Shown here: piece after piece, positions 44,853 through 56,248 of the stretch
How positions within the stretch are numbered: the stretch's first letter is position 1
Layout: each line of letters begins with the position of its first letter
Assembly (NCBI RefSeq): GCF_010183535.1
Contig: NC_071329.1
Coordinates: 2,728,001 to 2,792,000 of the forward strand
Direction: 5' to 3'
Length of the DNA stretch: 64,000 nucleotides
Source of the DNA: Caenorhabditis remanei
Lineage: Eukaryota > Nematoda > Chromadorea > Rhabditida > Rhabditidae
Notes under the pieces: model-generated
Seen by the model: only the letters and a program-made list of their open reading frames with translations
What the model was told of the DNA's origin: nothing
The model's database searches: none
Translations under genes and position numbers: made by a program

Positions 44853-45055
44853 AGACTTCCCTTGTAGGGGTACTGTAGTTTTATGAGGGTACTGTAAGTG
44901 GGAGGTTCTGCAACCGAACTATTTTTGAATCGTCTAAACTTATCGACTCCTTTTTTTCTTACCATAATAACTGCATACTAACGCGATATTAAAGTTTCCC
45001 TATAAGCATGGTTTTATTACAGGATAATTATCAATCGATACCAAAGTACCAAAAT

Positions 45056-47533
45056 ATGCAAATTCTGCCTCTCCACGTCCTTGTCTCAAAGTCTATTGCC
45101 AAGGGAATTATCGATGGTGAGTACTTTCAAAACTCCAAACGTGGAAGCCCAAGATCCTGACTTATATTCTATTTCCAGGAACTCTTCACCCCACCCGCTT
45201 CCCTTTCAATCCAAATTGCCACGTGCTCACTGAGCTCAACCGTCTCACCCTGCCCACCTACGAGCCTGAGATCTACACGAAGCTCCTCCACACCTTCAAC
45301 TTCTCCACTGCTAACCACCAGGGTTTTTGGATCTGTCGAAACATGATTCAACTCTTTCAAAACCAAAATTTGACATCCCTGGCGTTGGGAAGGTTCAGCT
45401 GGTGTCAGGCTTATATGAGGAAACGCTCTCGTAGCAATTGCGCTGCAGTATTTGAAGACTTGGAGCATAAGGCTATGGGTAAGTTTGGACATTCTAGAAG
45501 ATCCCCAGATAAAAAATTGTTCAGACCTCTCTAACCCCATCAACATCGTAGCCATTGTGGGGGACTGTCTGAATAATGACTCGCAGAAGGATCTCCTAAG
45601 CTTATCGATCGACACTGAGGTCCACGAGACCACTAAGATGTTCCTTCCCAATTGGATCGCGCCGCTCGCCGAAATGCTTCCGAAACTCCAATCCCTTAGC
45701 ATCTCTGGTCGAGTTCTTGAGCAAAACGACTTCCAAGCTCTCTGCTCCGGATTTCCACACCTCCAGAAGCTGAACATCAGTGGGACTCGAATTAAAAATT
45801 TGTCTGGAATTTCTCACCTCCGAAATCTAGAGGTCTTGTCGATTGGTAATCTGAAACTCGGCTCGGCTCACGATTTGGTGAACATTTTCAACCTTCCGAA
45901 CTTGAAAGTTTTGAGTTTGTCGTGTGAGGGGTAAGTTATACATAAAGCCTTCAATGTTGTGTCATGGCTTTTCAGGAGCTGTCGCGAGCCGTGTTGCCCT
46001 AGAGACCTACTATTCCAATTTTTGGAATGTGACAGGGTTATGCCGGAGCTGGTGTACTTGGATGTCTCCTTCAATGGATTGCCGACTCACTGGATGGGAA
46101 AAGTGATGAATAGATGTCCAAAGTTGGAGGTTTTGTCGGTTATTGGTGAGTAGATTTGGAGTTTTAGAGGGGATGCGGGGGGATTCAAAATCTGCTTTCA
46201 GGGACGTTTCAAAACCAGACATTCGGAAACCGTGAATTAACTTTATTAGCGAAAAAATGTCTTGAATATTATGGGATGAAAAATATACCAAAATGTAGAT
46301 CTCGACGAGTTCTCTGTCCGTGACCTACTCCGTGCCGGATGGCTATTCGTTAATGTGCCGCGGGCCGGGCTAGAATGGCTTTTTTGGCCTATTTTCACGG
46401 CCATAAACAAATAGCCATCCGGCCCTTAGTAGGTCACGGACATAGAACTCGTCGAGATCTACATTTTGGTATATTTTTCATCCCATAATATTGAGTTTGA
46501 CGCGAGTTACGAGCCGGCCCGTGTCGGCCCGTTTAGGCCCGGTTTGCAAGTATGTCTTTTTTTGCACAGTCAAAATGTGATGGTTTCAAAAAACTTGGTT
46601 TCGAAATTTCCCGTTTCAATGCGTCATATCTCGGCTCAATTTGACGCAATAAATATTCTGAAAACGGAGTTTTAGAATCCCCACGTCTTCAGTTTTTAAA
46701 TCATAATAAGTTTAACTAAATTTGATATAACTGGGAAACTGCGGCGTCAATATTGTCCGAGTTCCAAAAGATGTTGATCTAGGTCCAATCACCGAGACGG
46801 ACCTGACCAGTGCCATCGAGATAATCTCTAGCCACAACTTGCCATCTATCACCAAAGCTCTTCGCCACTACATGCTCCTCCACAACCGCCCAATGCTCAT
46901 GGAGCTCTTCAAGATTTTGATGGAAGTTTTGGATAATGTAATGGATTTGACTGCTAAGAGAGAGCTCCAAGACTGCTCAGAAGTCCTCTGCGAAATCCAC
47001 CAAAAGTATCAAGGGGACTACACGATACTAGATGAAAGTGCCCCAATTCTTGTGATGCTGATGATGTGAGATCTATTTTTTGGCCTCTTAAACATGATTT
47101 CATCTTCAGACACCACCAACTTCTCGAGCCTCCACACAAAATCGATATCCTTAATTGCCTATTCTACACCTGCAATTTCTTCCTCGACAACTCCTACTTC
47201 AACGCCTTCTATCCAAAATTCGAATCGATTTTTCAAGTTGTGGATAACCCGAGCATAACCAAAAACTTGGATTTCAACATCCAGAAATTCTATCTAGTTG
47301 CCTTCCGAGTCATTGGATTATCGATTGAGGAGGAGTCCTGGAAGGTTCCATGCATTGGATTCTTGCACAATATTCTGAATGCCGTGGAGACGACGGAGGC
47401 GGAAAGGCAAGGTATCGATTGGAGAACAGTTGTTGGGAGCCTCAGAAAATTCGGGAAGAGTAAGAGATGTTTGACAGCGTACAGGAACGCGGCGAGGCCA
47501 ATGATGAGATTTGTGCAGAATAATTTTTTGTAA
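45056..47533 (+). CDS. ZYG-11-like leucine-rich repeat protein, copy 1
   Basis: Exons are 45056-45116, 45179-45478, 45525-45930, 45976-46145, 46783-47065 and 47110-47533 (547 residues). The acceptor of exon 5 is the least certain; one 21 bp upstream (46762) is also in frame. The N-terminus LPLHVLVSKSIAKGIIDG resembles the BC-box/VHL-box area by which ZYG-11 proteins bind elongin C and CUL2. Leucine-rich repeats follow (about 120-270: LPKLQSLSISGRVL, FPHLQKLNISGTRI, LRNLEVLSIGNLKL, LPNLKVLSLSC), then a helical armadillo-like C-terminal half (about 300-547). It likely acts as a substrate receptor of a CUL2 ubiquitin ligase (inference from family). Intron 4 is 637 bp because it hosts a MITE copy and an AT-rich repeat. 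AATAAA lies at 47550-47555. Confidence 0.82.
46250..46556. mobile_element. eroded MITE copy inside an intron
   Basis: It matches the element at 41641-42014 from the TATTATGGGATGAAAAATAT phrase through the GGCCGGATGG centre to the right end GGTTTGCAAGTATG. The outer part of its left arm is missing. It lies wholly within intron 4 of the ZYG-11-like gene. Sequence up to 46745 repeats phrases from the cullin intron. Confidence 0.75.
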
Positions 47534-47575
47534 TACGATTTATTGATTGAATAAATAATTACAAAATACAATTAA

Positions 47576-47976
47576 CTATTTCTTGATCCAAGTGCCTTGC
47601 GTTTTCTACTAACAGTCTTCTTTGTCTGCTGTGCTGCTTAGAAAACTTTCAAATCTTTCTTATTGAATTCCAGACGCACCATCTCCTTCTCTTCCGCTGC
47701 TCTTTGAGCTCGGCTAGCCGGTTTTCAGCTTCATCCAACTGAATAAGTCATACAATAACTATAATTACCTTCTTCAACTGATACTCCCATCTCTTCTACG
47801 AATCCAGAAAGTCCTTATGCATATGAAGTGGTAACAGGAAGGTATCCGCCTGGAATCTGGCCGACTTTTTTGTCCGCCTTCAGTCCTTCTATGTATTTTC
47901 TGGCAAAATCAATAGGAAACAAGAGGGTACCCTCAGGCACTGGTGCTCCTTGGAAGGTGGTGGTAGGGGGGTTCAT
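47576..47976 (-). pseudogene. degenerate paralog of the coiled-coil gene at 42370-43031
   Basis: On the minus strand, GAPVPEGTLLFPIDFARKYI and GLKADKKVGQIPGG resemble the middle of the gene at 42370, but the frame stops after TTSYA. A later piece after a TTATTCAG acceptor reads LDEAENRLAELKE and then, in another frame, EMVRLEFNKKDLKVF and a stop. The last codons KKTVSRKRKALGSRN resemble its basic C-terminus. At least one frameshift and two stops are present. Confidence 0.6.
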
Positions 47977-48547
47977 CGGGATAACTGACGCAGGGAGCTG
48001 ACTAGATATAGTCCTCCAGAATTGCCAGGAGCATTTACGCAGGACGCAGTGCGTCCTAATATGGGCGGGCTATATACATAGTAGTCACAGTAACCTGCGA
48101 GCAGTCATCTCATTCTCATTCTTCCTTTAGGATTCCCGTATCTAGGATACGTAGTGGTTCCTTATTGTAAGAAATACTGTCCTTATCTTATTAATATTGA
48201 TTTTTTGTTACTGGAGACTTTCCAGGAATCAATCAAGACGCAGTGCGGAGTCAGCGTTCAAACTGTAGAAGTCACAGTAATCTGTGAGCCCTTCTTGAAG
48301 TTACTGTACATATAAGAGCATAATGTAGACTTCCCACAAGCCAGGACGCAGGACGCCAACAAGTGTGCACTGCAGACTTTACAAGAATCAATACGCAACG
48401 TTCTTACTGTAGTAGTCACAGTAATCTGTGAGCAGTCTTTCCTTCTTCCTTGTCCCCCTTTCTCCTTTCCCTTCTCTACATAGATCCCCAATTCATTGTA
48501 TTCCAGATCAAATCTCTACGTACTCACCGCCTAGTCAACCAGCCGAA
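47977..48547. other. intergenic with CACAGTAATCTGTGAGC repeats
   Basis: There is no gene. A unit containing TAGTAGTCACAGTAA(C/T)CTG(C/T)GAGCAGTC occurs at about 48080, 48270 and 48410, and GGACGCAG(T/G)GCG phrases at about 48032, 48237 and 48343. The last 110 bases are CT-rich and precede the next ZYG-11-like gene. Confidence 0.55.
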
Positions 48548-50351
48548 ATGGAAGTTCCAACTCTTCAAGTCATCGCTGCTGCTTCAGTTGCCAATGGATT
48601 AGCCGAAGGTATGTTAAGGGTTGTTAATGGGTGTGCGCTTAAAAAGTGGGTTACATTTCAAAAACAGTAGACACATACTTCACATGCAATCTCTCAGTAG
48701 CCTACAGTAGGACAGTCGCATACAATAAGATAGTCACGCATACAATAAGACCGACCAAAATCTATCAATTCCATGCCATTCCCGTACCATACTTACCTTA
48801 TTTTCAGGGTCCATCCATCCAACCAACTTCCCACTCTCCGAGTCTTCTAGTTCAAAGATTTTGAAAGATCTCTTCAGACTAACCTTCACCAACTATTCCC
48901 CTGAACTCTACACTCGACTCTGCGCCATGATCAAAGTGTCCAAAGTAGATCACAAAGGATTCTGGCTGTGCGACAACTCGATCCGACTCTTCCGTGCCCA
49001 AAACCTGAGATCGCTGACGCTCGGCCGATTCGATTGGTTGGAGAGTCACATGGGACGGAACACTTATGGGGAGACGAAGTTTGAAGATCTTTATCATAAG
49101 GAGATGAGTAAGTAGAATCAAGATTTCGGCTTAACATATCAAACTTAATTATTTTCAGTCATGCAACGACCAACAAATATCGTGAAAGTGTTAGAGCACG
49201 TCTTGAATGACGATTCGCAGAAGGAATTGATGCTCCTCAACATCGATACGGAGGTTTATGAGACAAGAAGGATGTTCTGCCGGAAATGGGTTACACCGAT
49301 CATCAATATGCTCCCTCAACTCCAATCATTGAGCATCTACAACAGGATTCTGACAGCGGAGGATTTCCAAAGTATTTGCACCGGCTTTCCAAATCTCCGA
49401 AGCCTCAACATCAGTGGCACTCGACTCAACAACCTGTCGGGAATCTCCCAACTTCAAGATCTGGAAGTACTCTCCATCGGGAATCTGAAATTCCAGTCGT
49501 CTATGGATCTTATTGATATCTTCAATCTACCAAAGCTGAAGGTGCTCAACATGTCCTGTGAAACGAGCTGTCGCCGGGAAAACTGCTGCAATCGTGTGCA
49601 ATTACTACAATTCTTGGAGTGCAACCGTCTGATGCCTGAGCTGCTGTCCCTTGATGTCTCATTCAACATTTTGCCAAATCACTGGTTTTCAAAAGTTATG
49701 GAAAGATGTCCGAAGATCAAGCAGGTAGCCATTATCGGTGGAATTCCAGTATGGATCCAAGGAATCGAAGTTATCAGTGCACACAACTTAAAAGCTGTCA
49801 ACCAGGCGTTGAAACACTATATGGCTACGGATAATCGACCCATGATCTTGGAACTACTCGATATGGCAACGGAGATTTTGGAGGATGCATTTGAAGACGA
49901 AATTCCATTGACTATAGAAGACTTACAATCGTGCAGCGAGATCGTCTGCAGAATCAATGATATCTACCAATCGGACTACCCGATACATCATAAGTCTGCC
50001 CCAACACTCTCTTTTCTCTTAAAGTAAGTTTCCCATCGGTAATAATTTAATTATAACTATATCTAATTAATTTTCAGAAACCGTTGCTCCAACAAAACCA
50101 AAATCCTTAATTGCCTCCATTATATCTGCAACTTCTTTTTGGACAACAATTACTTTGACAAGTTCTTCCCAAAATTCGAGTATATTTTTGAAGCAATTGG
50201 AGATCAACAATTACTGATGGATGCCACACTTCCAACAAGCTTCAAACAATTCTATCCAATTGCATTACGTGTCCTTGAATTAACAACTGGAGATGAGGAC
50301 TGGAAGATGCCGTGCATTGCATTTATCGATAGGATAAGGCTACACTTGTAG
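48548..50351 (+). CDS. ZYG-11-like leucine-rich repeat protein, copy 2
   Basis: Exons are 48548-48608, 48808-49107, 49159-50023 and 50078-50351 (499 residues). It starts MEVPTLQVIAAASVANGLAE, the BC-box-like segment. LRR units include LPQLQSLSIYNRIL, FPNLRSLNISGTRL, LQDLEVLSIGNLKF and LPKLKVLNMSC. A Cys-rich CRRENCCN stretch, RLMPELLSLDVSFNILPNHW and a helical C-terminal half follow. Exons 1 and 2 have exactly the lengths of copy 1 (61 and 300 bp), but copy 1's exons 3 to 5 form a single exon here. The pair is a tandem duplication. It probably acts as a CUL2 adaptor by family (inference). AATAAA lies at 50374-50379. Confidence 0.87.
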
Positions 50352-51366
50352 GATGTCTTTGTGTGATAAACCCAATAAACTTTTTTTTAAATACAAAGTT
50401 TTTAGTTTTGTGGAATGATACATATTTCAGAAGATTTTCACAAATTCCAAAACCCCATTCTCGCTATACGACACTTCACATGTCACATGTAACATAATTT
50501 CTGACGAGATGAGTGTGAACAACAATTATCCTGCCAATTGTGACAAGGCACACACAGATTGAGAATAAGGATGACTAACCCCGCATCCTGTCTATTCTCG
50601 CAAAAGAGAGACGTTCACTGATGCAACGTAAGATATCCGTGGGAAAGACACACATAGTCCGTTGCCACATCATTAGTCAGAAAACCTTTCCTCCTTTCAA
50701 TCCTATTAACATATCGTGCAAAGTCATTGCCCTTCAGCTATTGTCTTATTCAGTTTCCCGTCAAGCAGAACTGTTCTGTTTCAGCCAACACTTTTCAATG
50801 ATATCCAACCAACGATTTCTTCTCTATCACCACTGGATAGCTTAGCGAGAACCAGGGTTGAGCGGAATTCGGCTTTCACTGTTTCGGATCTTCTTTCCGC
50901 CATTTCAAGATTTTTCACTCCTTTTGCCTAGAGGATCAACTTTAAAAATTTGTTTGTCTACTCGAAATTACGGATATTTTTCAAGGTTTTTTTGCAGCAA
51001 AGCTATCATTTTTTACCAAAAAACCAAATTTAACATAAAATAACTTTTTACAACAAAATAAGGGCAAAATCGTCTTCTAAAAGAGACATTTTATACCGGC
51101 TATGCCTGATGAATTGTTATTTGTCATTCATTCTCAAGTTTTCTCCATCTTTTTCATTTTTTTCTTATAATACTGGGGACTGCTCTACAACATGAGCAGA
51201 TGGTGCGAGTGCTAATGAGAATAGACAGGTGAATGGATAATTATATGAGATGAGCCTCGTTGAGATTGTGTAATTAAGAGAGGAGTCCTAGTCCCTGCCA
51301 TCTCCATTTTTCTCATTCCCTTTTTCCTTTTATTGCAACGTTTCCTTGATTCTTATTGATTTCAGA
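50352..51366. other. intergenic
   Basis: No gene is seen beyond the 3' end of the ZYG-11-like gene. A segment at about 50940-51070 (AAAATTTGTTTGTCTACTCG ... TTTTTACAACAAAATAAGG) recurs at about 60055-60190, so it is a dispersed repeat. The last 150 bases are CT-rich, similar to other upstream regions of DUF3557-like genes. Confidence 0.5.
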
Positions 51367-52670
51367 ATGAATTCCAATCGACCTCTTTCCTATGACAGTT
51401 TCAAAAAAGTGTTGATCTACATGAACGCAAACTTGAGGTGAGAATCTTTTAAAAATTAATTATTCACAATAGTTATTTCTAGACTTCGCCTTGCCACACA
51501 GTGCCCTTCTATTCGTTCAGCGGAAAAAGCGGCTCCCCTGAAAATCAAATTCTTCCAACCAATAAGAAACTGTATGTTCATTGATGACACAATCTATCAT
51601 TTCGGAGTTTATAAGAAATATCCGGAGGGTGAATGTCCTTCAAGAGTCCTCGTGGCAAACAACACGGACGGCTCATCGAGGGATGTTGATGAGTTTGGAT
51701 TCGATTATTGGGGAGATGCAAATGCAGTGACAGAGGGAGACGTCGATGTAAGGAACCCTGAAGAACAAGAAGAAGAGTACCCGGAGAAACCTGATGGTTT
51801 TGTGGAGCAAGAAGAAAATAAGTTGAAAGATCTGCAAGCACGCCTTGCTGATTCAGGAATGGTCTCAAAGTCCCGTTTGAGTGTTTCCTTATGTTAACAG
51901 TTAAACATGAGCAGAAGGAAGAAAAACGAGTGGAATTTGTCTTGTACCGTAAGAAAATTCAAGAAGCTTATAAGTATTTGAGCTGCAAATTTTTCGGAAA
52001 TCGTCTCCACCCTGTCACATTCAAGAAAATGAGTTTTGAACCAACGATTATTCGTTTTCCACCAGAATTGAAAATCAGAATTCGAGGATTATATACTTGC
52101 GCCGACATGAATGTTGTATTGGATGCAATGGAAGCATGTGCTGACCTGGCGAGTTATCCACTTGAAAAAATTGTTGGATTATACCCGAAAAAAGAGAAAA
52201 ATTTCTATCACAAGCATATCAAAAGCGCGAAGTATTTAAAAATTTATGGATGCGGTGAGCAAGTGGATTGGGCTCAAGTGTATATCAACCTCGAGAACCA
52301 GAAAATTCACAACTGTCTATCTCATAGGGATATAACAACGACAGAGTGCAATGAACTCATCAAAAAATGGATTGTGGACGAGAAACCAGTGGGAACTTGC
52401 TTGAGCTTTTCCATCGATCACAAGTATCACTTGCCTAGCTACTACGAGAGGATTTATTGTTAAATTACGGGAAAGTTTACAGACGAGCTGACAGGAGACA
52501 GGTAACATTTCTAAATAGCTCAAGAACTACTGCATTATACTGTTTTTAGAAGATTAACTATTCCAACAAAGTTTGAAAACCAACTGAAAGTGGAACTGTT
52601 TGATAGCGAGGATGAATATGGATGGAAGTTTCAGCTAACAATCGTTTCACCAGAGCTGGAACCCCAGTGA
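51367..52670 (+). pseudogene. DUF3557-like gene, broken copy K
   Basis: Exon 1 (51367-51437) reads MNSNRPLSYDSFKKVL, exon 2 begins at 51483 and exon 3 is 52550-52670 (LTIPTKFENQLKVE). Two lesions interrupt exon 2. Near 51865-51878 the frame changes: the upstream frame runs to a stop at 51895-51897, while the other frame continues as NGLKVPFECFLMLTV, which aligns with DGxPVPYESFIQLTV of the paralogs. A TAA at 52461-52463 then lies in the correct frame, followed by GKFTDELTGDR and a normal exon 3. It is the most diverged member and is separated from the main cluster by 23 kb. An undetected unusual intron is possible but does not explain the second stop. Confidence 0.75.
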
Positions 52671-52689
52671 ACACATTTTTTCATGTTTT

Positions 52690-53150
52690 TGCTTATCTTT
52701 GTTTTTTCTGTTTGAATTAATAATTGGTTGTCACTAGTCAGAATAAAAATTTTTATTTGAACAGTGTCGAAGTTGAACCACAATCAATGTGATTTGAAGT
52801 TTACCATTCATCTCAACTCATAGCCTCGTGTCCGGAAGTTATTCAATTTATAATGAACTTTGAGATGGTACCTCTGACTATCAGAGGGACGATTTCAAAG
52901 TCCTTCCGGGATTATGGGTTGAAATGAATGAATTTTCAAAATGTTTACGGAAAACAACAGAAAAGAATAATATGAAGATTCAGCTTTTAATTTCAATAAT
53001 TGATTAAAAACCGTTTTGAAGTTTGTGATCTTCTCCGGTACATTCGGTTAACTCCAAATCACATTGACTGTGAATCAACATCGAGACTGTTCAAATATAA
53101 TTTTATTTATCTGATTATGAGAATCACAAGCAATTATTAATTCAAACAGA
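52690..53150. repeat. inverted duplication of the 3' flank of copy K
   Basis: Bases about 52700-52800 (TTTCTGTTTGAATTAATAAT ... CAATGTGATTTGAAGTT) recur inverted at about 53050-53155. They form the arms of a large hairpin adjoining the gene fragment at 53142-53399. Confidence 0.7.
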
Positions 53151-53399
53151 AAATATATTCATGTCGGCGCAAGTATATAATTCTTGAATTCTGATTCTCA
53201 AGTTTGGTGGAAAACGAATAATAGTTGGTTCAAAACTCATTTTGTTGAGAGTGACAAAGTGGATTCGATTTCCGAAAAATTTGGAGCTCAAATACTTGTA
53301 AGCTTCTTGAACTCCCTCACGGCAATACGCGGATATGTTCACCCAATACTCTTTTACAGTTTTTATCATCTGAAAGCAAAAAAACACAACTGACTTCAC
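53142..53399 (-). pseudogene. inverted fragment of copy K exon 2
   Basis: On minus, QEAYKYLSSKFFGNRIHFV and MSFEPTIIRFPPNLRIRIQ match the middle of copy K exon 2. They are then joined abruptly to the inverted 3' flank after YTCADMN. The fragment lacks all other exons. It records an inverted duplication plus internal deletion. Confidence 0.75.
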
Positions 53400-53515
53400 A
53401 AACAGTGAAAATGAGGATATTTCCTAAACAAACCCATACTCTCTTAACATAGGAATAGTTTATTCAAACAAAACAATCATTTTAAAATTGATAATCAGTA
53501 CCAATAGAAAGTTGT

Positions 53516-55036
53516 TCATTCTGAATGTTCTACGTCGACGACAGATTTAACAACATATAGCTGATTATCAGGGTGGCGGTTGTTTCTCCTCAAGAAGTCT
53601 TTGAGTAGTTGAACTTTCACAGTTACAGAGATTTTGTCTGTCATCATCCTTTCATAGCAATCTTTTTGAAGGTTCTCGGCCAGCTGAAAATAACCACTGT
53701 TTAACCACAAGTTACTGAAGTAAATAAAAAAATCTCACCTTTATGATATCAATAGCCGAGTCTATTGGAATTCTGACCTTTCCCAAATAAACATCATAAA
53801 AGAAGATATTTGTTTGAACACCTTCTTTCCTTTCCTTCCAATTACTGAGTCCACGACTCCATTCTTTTTCGAAGTGATCATGTTCAAAGACAAACTTCGT
53901 AGTGACCTCCACATCATGTCCATCATCCACGACTTCAGTGGGTAGCGGAGGTGGGATTTTCATTATTTTGGAGGCAGTGCAGTACGCATGAATAAAATCC
54001 AGATGCTTAGTGCTAGAATCCTCTTGCTTTGTGTCTTCACTGCTAGGCATGTTGTTGATTTTTATCGAGTGCTGGTACCAACATCCCATCTGAATAAGAA
54101 TATAACTATTTTTAATTCCCTATCAAAAACAAACCTCTGCAAGATACAAACTCCGAACCACACCATATATTGAGCTAACCAGTTGGGAGCATGTCGCTGT
54201 GGAGCCGTGATGCTTTTCATTGTAAGCCAAGTTGTCTGCCACGTCACGGACGCATAGGGAAAATCGGGCACATGCTTGTCCGTTGACTGTAATCTTTCTA
54301 CTTGGAAACGCGTCATAGTAAATTGAAAAGGTGGGTTGGTTCCATGGCTGAAAATTAATATATAGGTTACAAGTGTATGTTACTATTACCGCTGGTCTGT
54401 CAGGCAACAGGAAATCGTTTCCACGTTCGGCGACTTGTTCGAGCTCAAAAACTTCTTCAGGACGGTTGACATAGCGTACCAGGATCAAGAAAAGATTTGA
54501 TAAAAAGGATCTTAATTATTTTTCACAACTCACCGAGCCCATTTCACCTTTTGCGAATGTCCTTTCGAACATTCCATCTGTGTCGTTGAGCAGTCCTAGG
54601 TAAGGAGCCCACACTTTGCCCTTGTATTTCTCCCGCATCTCCACTGGAAGATCCTCCCCCGGACTAACCGCCCATGTGCGGGCGAACACTTGTGGGTTCC
54701 GGCGCCCTGCTGTGAAAAACTCGAAATTTCTATTCTGTCCTTGTTCTCTTCTCTGCTTGGGTGGCTGAAATTGGAAAGAATGTATTTAAATACATTTAAA
54801 AGGTTGTATACAGACCTGCACATGCATGAACTGATACCAAGTTGCAAGTTCCAAACGAATCCTTTCGTCATGAGTTATAAGACCACGTTTTAAAAGTCGG
54901 TCTCTTGTATCGAATACCTGAAATTTAAAAAAAAAGCTGTTCTAGAATTACAAAAAGAGAGAGTGCTTACCACGACATGAGTAGCAGTATGCTCCATTAA
55001 AAAGCCAGAAAGTTCACCAGGAGCGTCGATGTACAT
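53516..55036 (-). CDS. unrecognised seven-exon family, member 1 (splice acceptor lost)
   Basis: Model on minus: 55036-54971, 54917-54816, 54764-54534, (54485 or 54443)-54390, 54347-54135, 54089-53739 and 53683-53516; about 408 residues with the ancestral exon 4. I do not recognise the family; conserved blocks are DRLLKRGLITHD, ARTWAVSPGEDLPVE, KYKGKVWAPYLGLLND, GCWYQHSI and TTKFVFEHDHFEKEWSRGL. All introns are phase 0. At the exon 4 acceptor the paralogs have TTTTTCCAG, whereas this copy has TTTTCTTGATCC with no AG. The next good in-frame acceptor is TTTTTGAG at 54444, which would drop 14 residues (ILVRYVNRPEEVFE). Retaining the intron gives an early stop. The gene may be a shortened isoform or a young pseudogene. 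The start ATG directly follows a TTTCCAG acceptor. Confidence 0.7.
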
Positions 55037-55084
55037 CTGGAAAACTAATAAGTTTCGAATGCAGAGGGTTGAGAAACAAAAGAA

Positions 55085-55127
<43 letters not shown>

Positions 55128-56248
55128 TACACCGAGAGGAGCAACTATAGACAAAAAACTCTAGTGGCAGAAAAATGGCATCAGAGAAATAGACATTTCC
55201 TCAAGCTAACTTATATTTAAAAATCCCGTCATACTGAAAACGTCAAATCTGTCAAATCATGGATTTCATCTCTTGATCTTTTATATGATTCCTGATCAGT
55301 TTATGGTGTTGATCATTCATTTTTTTTCCCCAATTCCCATCCCCATAAAATCAAAAACATAAAATACCCCCGTTCCCATCGCCCATATGAGCACGTTCTT
55401 CTCTGACCACACTTTCTCCTCCCCTAAGGGTTTTGTACTTGAAATGAAGCCACATGTTACGCTTTAAAAAATGAACGTTGAAAAATCATTTTTCAAACCC
55501 CACTACCTCAAAAGGAGATATGAAAAAACGTGAAGTGTGCCAAGCCACGCACTGACGCGTTTCTCAATCAGTAAGTGGCAGAGAAGATTAGAGGATTAGT
55601 GGAATGACATGCAGTGATACAACAAAACACCGAAAATTAACAAAATACTGTTTTTTCTAATTCTGCGTCTCTATCGAAGTTGTGAAAAGAAGCAGGGTGC
55701 TAATAGTAACAATCAATGAAATTTGAGAGAAGGGGGCGTCGTGTGCATGGGGTGTATAAATGTCACGACTAACTGTCCAGACAGTTAGAGAGAGGGAAAA
55801 GAAGCAAAGGTCAAATGAGTGGACTATGAAGAGGGAGAGGTACTTCTGACGAGAGGTTAGAGAAAGAGAGAGTGACCTTGAGGATGTGTGTCTGACAGAC
55901 ATATAGTCACTCTGATCAGAGAATTGTTTCCATCAATGATGTAGAGTCTACATGTGCATTTCTGAACACCTTCAGGCTATGTGTCTACCCGACTTGAAGA
56001 CACTCAGATGGGTGGAGGGACTGATACCTCCGCCACTTGCACGTTTGTCTCTGGCGTCGATACCCGTTATGCCCTTTTGACTTACTTGGACTTGGCAGCC
56101 ATCAAGAATACCTAGAGCTCTATCTTAATAACCCCACCATGTGTATCCGAAAATCAGAAAATCGACGGGATTTAATAAGAATAGTTTATTTTAATAAGAA
56201 TAGTTTACATTATCAAAAAATCATTAGAGCCAAAAAAATAAATTATTT
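55037..56248. other. intergenic with GA microsatellite
   Basis: No supported gene is seen. A (GA)n tract of about 30 bp (55093-55122) lies just upstream of member 1. GA-rich sequence (55780-55880) may be promoter-like. Short frames here are low-complexity. Confidence 0.5.

Larger units (their letters stand above)
43032..45055. other. gene-poor region with palindromes
   Basis: No supported gene is seen. It contains the fold-back repeats at 43184-43418 and 44568-44852, an arm-like GTCGTCAACTACGAAAATGGA at 43543-43563, a TATCAGTAGAGCGCGTTTCC motif (44208-44227) and a CT microsatellite (about 44381-44395). Confidence 0.5.

Noticed and set aside
53142..53399. 85-codon minus-strand frame as a separate small gene
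   Set aside because: It aligns with the middle of exon 2 of the nearby DUF3557-like copy and is joined to duplicated non-coding DNA, so it is a fragment.
55029..55220. 63-codon frame with alternating Arg-Glu
   Set aside because: It is a translation of the GA microsatellite.
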